Position numbers and translations under genes: made by a program. Shown here piece after piece: positions 59,315 through 64,000 of a DNA stretch of 64,000 nucleotides. The stretch's first letter is position 1; each line of letters starts with the position of its first letter. The notes under the pieces were generated by a model, which searched no databases, was not told the DNA's origin, and saw only the letters and a list, made by a program, of their open reading frames with translations. Source of the DNA: Basidiobolus meristosporus CBS 931.73 (Eukaryota; Basidiobolomycota; Basidiobolomycetes; Basidiobolales; Basidiobolaceae); assembly GCA_002104905.1 (NCBI GenBank), contig MCFE01000408.1, positions 16,008-80,007 on the forward strand, read 5' to 3'.

Positions 59315-60077
59315 CAAAGTCATATGAGTATAGCAACTAATATAAAATGAAAACTACTTTGCCAGTAAAAGGGTGAAGGAAACTGTAAAAGCTATAAAGG
59401 AAAGTTGGGACACAAGAAATTTACAGTACCATTCATTGCCCTACACTGCAAGTAAGCTCAAGGAACATAAGGGGAAGCTTTACCAGACTGAACTAAAGAA
59501 TCTTGCTTCAGATCACAAAGGAAACAATGAGACTGCAGAAGCTTTAAAGGAAACCAAGGTTCCCATAGTGATGGCTGACTGGGAAATCTACAGAAGCATT
59601 CACTGATCCAAAGAAGGAGGCAAGAGGCTAGAGTAATGTCATCAAAGAAAATGAACCATAAGCTGAAGTTCAGGCACATGCATCAAGTCCAATCATGCCA
59701 AAGACAGCTGCAGAAGCTTGAAAGGAACAGAAAGTCTCCATTGGGTGACTCCAGGGAAATCCACAGTCAGCCTTTACATCACCAGAGGTGGGCAGTGTCT
59801 GAAAGAAAGGAAAGAAAGAGCAAGAGAAAGGAAGGAGAGAAGGAAAAGGAAGGAGAGAAGAATGGGTGGTGGTGGAAATCTTATAGGTGAAGGATCTTGT
59901 TAAGATCACATCACTAGTTAGGGAGATTGTTAGGGAAGGAGCATCAGGTCAGAAGACCCAATCTTATAGGTGAAGGATCTTGTAAAGATCACATCACTAG
60001 GTTAGGGAGATTGTTAGGGGGGGAGACAGTCACCAACAGGTGAAATCTTTATTTCAGTTGAAACAAAGAAGCCAGCG
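59315..60077. other. CpG-free spacer with purine tract, between Gypsy C and LINE
   Basis: No CpG from 59,218 until a single one at 60,076. It contains a purine-rich GAAAGGAAG run at about 59,805-59,865 and a tandem duplication (listed separately). Open frames of 60-84 codons look like decayed coding debris and match nothing known. Confidence 0.4.
59877..60019. repeat. Two direct repeats of about 59 bp, 83 bp apart
   Basis: Unit 1 (59,877-59,935) and unit 2 (59,960-60,019) both run from AATCTTATAGGTGAAGGATC to GATTGTTAGGG with about three differences. They lie just past the 3' side of the minus-strand LINE and may be part of its 3' untranslated region. Confidence 0.8.
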
Positions 60078-62848
60078 CTACTGTTGTAGCTTTGATACAA
60101 GAGTGTGTAGCTGAGGGGAATTTGTAGGTAAGTTAATAAGAAGTGATGATAGTTCTTCAGTGCTCAAGACACTGTTCAGTGGGAAGGGGGGTAGCAAGAG
60201 AGGTAAGAATGACTTGTGAACAACATTAATGAGGGGAATGTGATAAGGGTTGATATTCATCATAAAGGGAGTGTGCTGCTGCAGATATTGCTGCCAAAGT
60301 TCTGTCAAGTACTTCAGGTAGGCCAGCTTGGGTTTTTCTGACTGCAGAATATAGTGAGCAAACTTCTTGACTTCAGGATCTCCAAGTATAGTTCTCCAGC
60401 AGGAGCCAGGTGTTGTGTGGTGTGTTCTCTTCCAGGCCTTAATCAGTGGGTTGCTTGCAGTTGTGAAGTCTGAGGTATAATCTGGTTCTAAGGTAGAGAA
60501 GTCTGATCTTATAGGGCATAAACCCAAAAGCACCAAGAATAGCATGTCTGTAGGGGCATTCAGGCAAATGAGGCACCAAGGAGGTAATGCACCATACTGC
60601 AAACTTGTCAAGCTTAGTGCAGTCTCTAGAAGTAAGAGAGAGAAGTGGTAAGCCAAATTCCAGGACAGGGAAGACAAACTGCTTGAGTAGAAGGAGGCAG
60701 CTGGGAGCTGTAAGTTGTAGGAGGAGTAACAGCCAGTAGCTTGTGGAGTGCCTGTCTTGCCAGGATAATTCTCTTCTTCAGGTGTGCTCCAGAGTCTAGT
60801 CCAGTAGGAAGGAAAGGAAAGCCAAGATATGTAGCAGAAACCTGAGCAGGTAGAGTGGAGTTCTCCAAGTTGATGGGAGAGCCCAAAGGTACTGTCTTTG
60901 CAATGGAAAGCTGGAGATTATTCTTCTGCAGATACTGGTGGATGGTCTGGGAGTCTTGTTGCACATTGGAGGAGGATATTCTGATGTCATCAGCAAAGAG
61001 AGTAACCAGGCAGTCAGCTGAGAGTCTTGGGAAATCATTCAGGAAGATGGCAAACAGTATAGGACCAAGCACAGAGCCTTGAACCACTCCATTAGGAACT
61101 GAGAACACAGCTGATTGCTCACTTGGGTGCAGAATTCTTGCTTGTGGATCCAGAAACAGAGACCTGACAAGGAGGGTGAGAGAGGTACTGGAGAAGCATT
61201 GCAACTTGGACCAAAGCAGATTTCTGTCAACTGAATCAAAGGCCTTAGTAATATCAAACAGAACAGAGGGATACTTGCACTGGAGAGAGTGATCTTGGCT
61301 AAGTATGACTGCATATTCCAAGGAGAGGCCAGGAACAAAGCCAAACTGTGCAGGATGAAACTTGAGGGAGTCAGAGTAGAGCTCCTGAGCAAGCAGAAGC
61401 TCAAACACCTTTCTGCAGGTGGGCAGCAGAGATATTGGCCTGTAGGAGCTAGGATCCAGGTGCTTTCCTTTACCCTTGTACAGTGGCAGAACATTTGCAA
61501 AGGACCATTCCTCAGGAGTAGAAAGCTGGGCTGAGCATTGCTGAAACAGTGGAAGCAGAAGTGCAGACATGGCCTTGGTACTAGTCTTCAGAAGCTCATA
61601 GGAGATTGTGTCCACACCTGGAGCAGTAGAGTTGGGAAGCCTCTTGAGCACATTATGGATTCTCCTTTGATCAAGTGCAAGTGGGATGGGCAGAGTCTTG
61701 AAGTCAGGATGAAAGCCAGGAGTTGAGTACTGCTTTGTAGAGAAGAAGATGTTAGCCAGCTGTTCTGTTGAAGGTAACTTCCTGGAAGAGGGCCTCATTG
61801 CCCTGTAGAGTCTTGATACTGTTCTTGTTATAGAGTTGGAAGATTGCAGAGGCAAGGAACTCATAATATGATCCCAGAGCTGAGTATGCAGAGTGTGGTG
61901 AATTGCCTTGGAGTGGTGTATTGCTGTCAGGAGGAGTTTCTCTGTTTTTGGGTTAGGGAAACTCAGGTAGCTTTGTTGCAGGGCTGAAACAATGGATTCC
62001 CATTTTCTTGAGGTAACAGCAGTAGTCTTGCATGGCAGTGAGAGGGAGGCAGACACCAGAATCAGATGCTTCACAAAGAGCCAGGCATAGTTGAGATCAT
62101 CTGGCAGAGAAAGTAGCAAACTGGCAAGCTTCAAGTAGTTCCCAAAGTCTTTCTTCTGATTCTTGGTAGCTTTGTGGGTGAGCACAGTAAGTTTTGGCAG
62201 CTTCTTCTTCACAACTGGTTGCATAGAAAGGGACCAGGCTGGGTGGTCAGAGGCTCTCAAGGATCCTAGCTCAGCTCCAGAGAATTGCTTAACTTCATTC
62301 ACAAAGTAGAGGGCAGCAGCAGAAGGGCAGATCCAGTCAACACATCTTTTCTCAGATTGAGCACCTAGTGCTAGCAGGTGGCTTTCTCTCAGGAAGTTCA
62401 GTAGGAATGTAGACCTTGGCTTCATTCTTGCAGTCAGAGTAGTCTTGTTCTCAGGATGGGGAATGTTGAGATCTCCAAGCAAGATAACAGGTGTTGATAT
62501 AGATTGTTGGTATTGCTGAACCTTCTGGCATATAACTTGCACTTCCTGAAGGGCTAGACTTGGAGGCAGATAGCAGAGCACCAGACTGATAGTTGGCAAC
62601 TGGAGAGCAGCACAGTAAGGGGAGTAAAGAGGAACACAGAGCTGAGGAGTATTGATGGTAGAAGAGATGAAGCAGATAGAGGAGGTATTCTTTGTTCTAG
62701 GAGTAGAAAAGCAATATAGATTAGTCAAAAGTATAGAGGGTAGCTGGACATCAATCAAACACAGGAGGGAAAATCTTGAAAGAAGTCTCTCTAGAGTTGG
62801 TCTTGATGGCTGTATGCTGTTGCAGTTAAGCAACAGAACTTCAGGTAG
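60078..62848 (-). pseudogene. LINE ORF2: endonuclease-reverse transcriptase with 3' frameshifts
   Basis: After the ORF1 stop (62,849-62,851) the same frame continues as LPEVLLLNCNSIQPSRPTL, the usual start of an APE-type endonuclease. Endonuclease motifs are LLGDLNIPHPENK and RASDHPAW (residues ~145 and ~240). RT motifs are SYRPISLLPTCRKVFE, FDITKAFDSVDR, NGVVQGSVLGPILFAIF and the catalytic FADDIRIS. This frame is open to 60,626. The post-RT region (KQFVFPVLEFGLP, LDKFAVWCITSLV) is in a second frame at about 60,690-60,450, and the C-terminus (NPLIKAWKRTH onward) in a third to 60,078, so two indels break it. All arginines use AGA or AGG. Confidence 0.85.
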
Positions 62849-64000
62849 TCAGGCAGAGGTTGTAGCTTCTTCAGAGGCAGCATTAACAATGTGACCTGCA
62901 GAGTCCCAGAGCTCTTCAAATGGTGCATCACTTAAGTCAGCAAGGAGGGAAATGGCATGGTTCTTGAGGAAGTATGCCACATCATAGGAGGGGGCTTGTC
63001 TCTTGATGGCAGCAAAGAAAGACAGAATGGCAACATGGGCTGGAGGCTTGTTGAACAGTAGAGAGTCAGAGGATTCAGATTCTTCAGGCACTATCTTGAA
63101 GTCAGTTTTCAGCCAGTTAAGGTTCTTCTCCACAAAGGCAACAAATGGGTCAGCAATGTTTTGGTCTAGGATAACCTCCAGAATCTTCCCTTTTCTCCAG
63201 GCCAGGTTGACAATTCTTGAGAGCTGAATATTGCATGCCTTGAGTGCTTTCCTGATGTTGGAAATGGGAGTCCAGGGAACTTGCTTCAAGTACACCACAG
63301 TCCAGGTAGAAGCTGGTGGTAGGTTTGCTGGGGGCTTGTAAGTCCTTCTGTGTTGCAATGGAGCTGCAGTAGTCAGATTGGAGTCCACATTCTCAGTAGA
63401 AGGTTTTCTTGATGTGTCTTGCTGAATAGTACTGGAGCTGGATGTGCTGATAATTCTTGCTAGAACCTTGCCTGCATAAGTCTGAGGTATAGCTGAGGTG
63501 ACTGTAGAGGTGGTGGCAGCTGGTGCAGGTGGAGAGGCAGAGACTGAAGCAGGAACTGAGGTCACCTGGGAGAAGGCAGTAGAAGCAGGTTTTCTGGGAG
63601 GAACAGAGTTCACTATCCAGTTGTTCTGTAAAACACTGGAGTAGCTTTTCTGTGGAACAGGATCTTGCTCTTGAACAGGAACAGAAGCAGGAGGCTGGGG
63701 CTGAGCAGTAGTGGTAAGGCAGTGGCACTCCAAGGAAGCTTTTTGCAAGGCATCTCTGGCAGTTTTCAGGGCAGTATTGGCTTCATTCTTGAGCTTCTTG
63801 CATTGGGCATCCAGTCTCTTGTTTTCAATAGCCAGGGCAGTATTGGCAGCCTCTAAATCAGCAATTCTCTTCTCAATTGCAAGGAATCTCTGAAGAAATG
63901 CATCAGTAGAAGTGCTGGCATCTGGGAGAGCAGTGGCAGGAATAGAGTCCATTGACAGTGGGCTTCTTGGAGGCAAGGAAAGTGGACTGGCAGATTCAGG
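62849..64000 (-). CDS. LINE ORF1, incomplete at window edge (at least 383 aa)
   Basis: Open from the window end to TGA at 62,849. The first ATG in view is near 63,952 (MDSIPATALPDAS), but the frame remains open to 64,000, so the true start may lie outside. Layout: a coiled coil (FLAIEKRIADLEAANTAL), a long Pro/Ser/Ala/Thr/Gln-rich linker, then a folded domain with a possible RNA-recognition pattern (STWTVVYLKQVPW, ILEVILDQNIADPFVAFVEK). No CCHC zinc knuckle is seen. ORF1 proteins bind element RNA and act as chaperones during target-primed insertion. ORF1 and ORF2 share one frame, separated by a single TGA. Confidence 0.75.
   Translation of the reverse strand, partial: PESASPLSLPPRSPLSMDSIPATALPDASTSTDAFLQRFLAIEKRIADLEAANTALAIENKRLDAQCKKLKNEANTALKTARDALQKASLECHCLTTTAQPQPPASVPVQEQDPVPQKSYSSVLQNNWIVNSVPPRKPASTAFSQVTSVPASVSASPPAPAATTSTVTSAIPQTYAGKVLARIISTSSSSTIQQDTSRKPSTENVDSNLTTAAPLQHRRTYKPPANLPPASTWTVVYLKQVPWTPISNIRKALKACNIQLSRIVNLAWRKGKILEVILDQNIADPFVAFVEKNLNWLKTDFKIVPEESESSDSLLFNKPPAHVAILSFFAAIKRQAPSYDVAYFLKNHAISLLADLSDAPFEELWDSAGHIVNAASEEATTSA

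Larger units (their letters stand above)
60020..64000 (-). mobile_element. Non-LTR retrotransposon (LINE) with no CpG in its coding region
   Basis: A minus-strand LINE with ORF1 followed in the same frame by ORF2 (endonuclease plus RT), running beyond the right edge of the window. The exact 3' end is not fixed, since no poly-A or simple-repeat tail is evident. No CG dinucleotide occurs between 60,078 and 64,000, yet ORF1 and the EN-RT part of ORF2 are open. The 3' part has two frameshifts, so this copy is probably not active. Confidence 0.85.

Noticed and set aside
60078-64000. Classical RIP as the cause of CpG loss in the LINE
   Set aside because: RIP mainly converts CpA to TpA and would create many stops; here CpA and TpG are abundant and the frames are open.

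Overview
This window looks like nuclear DNA of a filamentous fungus, probably an ascomycete. Genes carry short GT-AG introns (about 40-90 nt) with CTAAC/CTGAC-like branch sites. The gene set (cytosolic serine hydroxymethyltransferase, Ras GTPases, aquaporin, GPI-type PLC-like protein, MscS channel) fits a fungus. I cannot name the species. I saw no convincing tRNA, rRNA or CRISPR.

Layout. (1) 1-24,440 is a nested transposon block: an unclassified repeat in two inverted copies, a decayed Ty3/Gypsy element (A) with a solo Copia LTR in its integrase, a decayed minus-strand Copia element (B) carrying two small GTGCC/GGCAC hairpin inserts, a PIF/Harbinger-type transposase pseudogene, a young complete Gypsy element (B, 12,365-19,136) inserted into that transposase with a 5-bp target duplication, and a related pair of Copia elements (C, D). 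(2) 24,441-54,960 is a gene island with ordinary CpG content: a nine-exon coiled-coil protein, an MscS-like channel, a YdcZ/DUF606 transporter, a secreted PLC-like phosphodiesterase, an aquaporin, two Ras genes as inverted near-identical copies, SHMT, and a MetX-type alpha/beta hydrolase. Intergenic spacers are long. (3) 54,960-64,000 is again transposon: a truncated Gypsy element (C) and a minus-strand LINE running off the window end.

The strongest unexplained signal is base composition. Reading every base, I find no CpG dinucleotide from 60,078 to 64,000, although this stretch encodes long open LINE reading frames (ORF1 and an endonuclease-reverse transcriptase). The other old elements are CpG-poor, while the young Gypsy B element is CpG-rich. 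All four of its premature stops are TGA and could be CGA decayed by CpG deamination. This points to CpG-methylation-type mutation acting on transposons, with the gene island spared. Other notable items are a third, unrecognised ORF downstream of pol in Gypsy B, and a Ras gene pair identical over the coding body but diverged at both edges, the mark of gene conversion.
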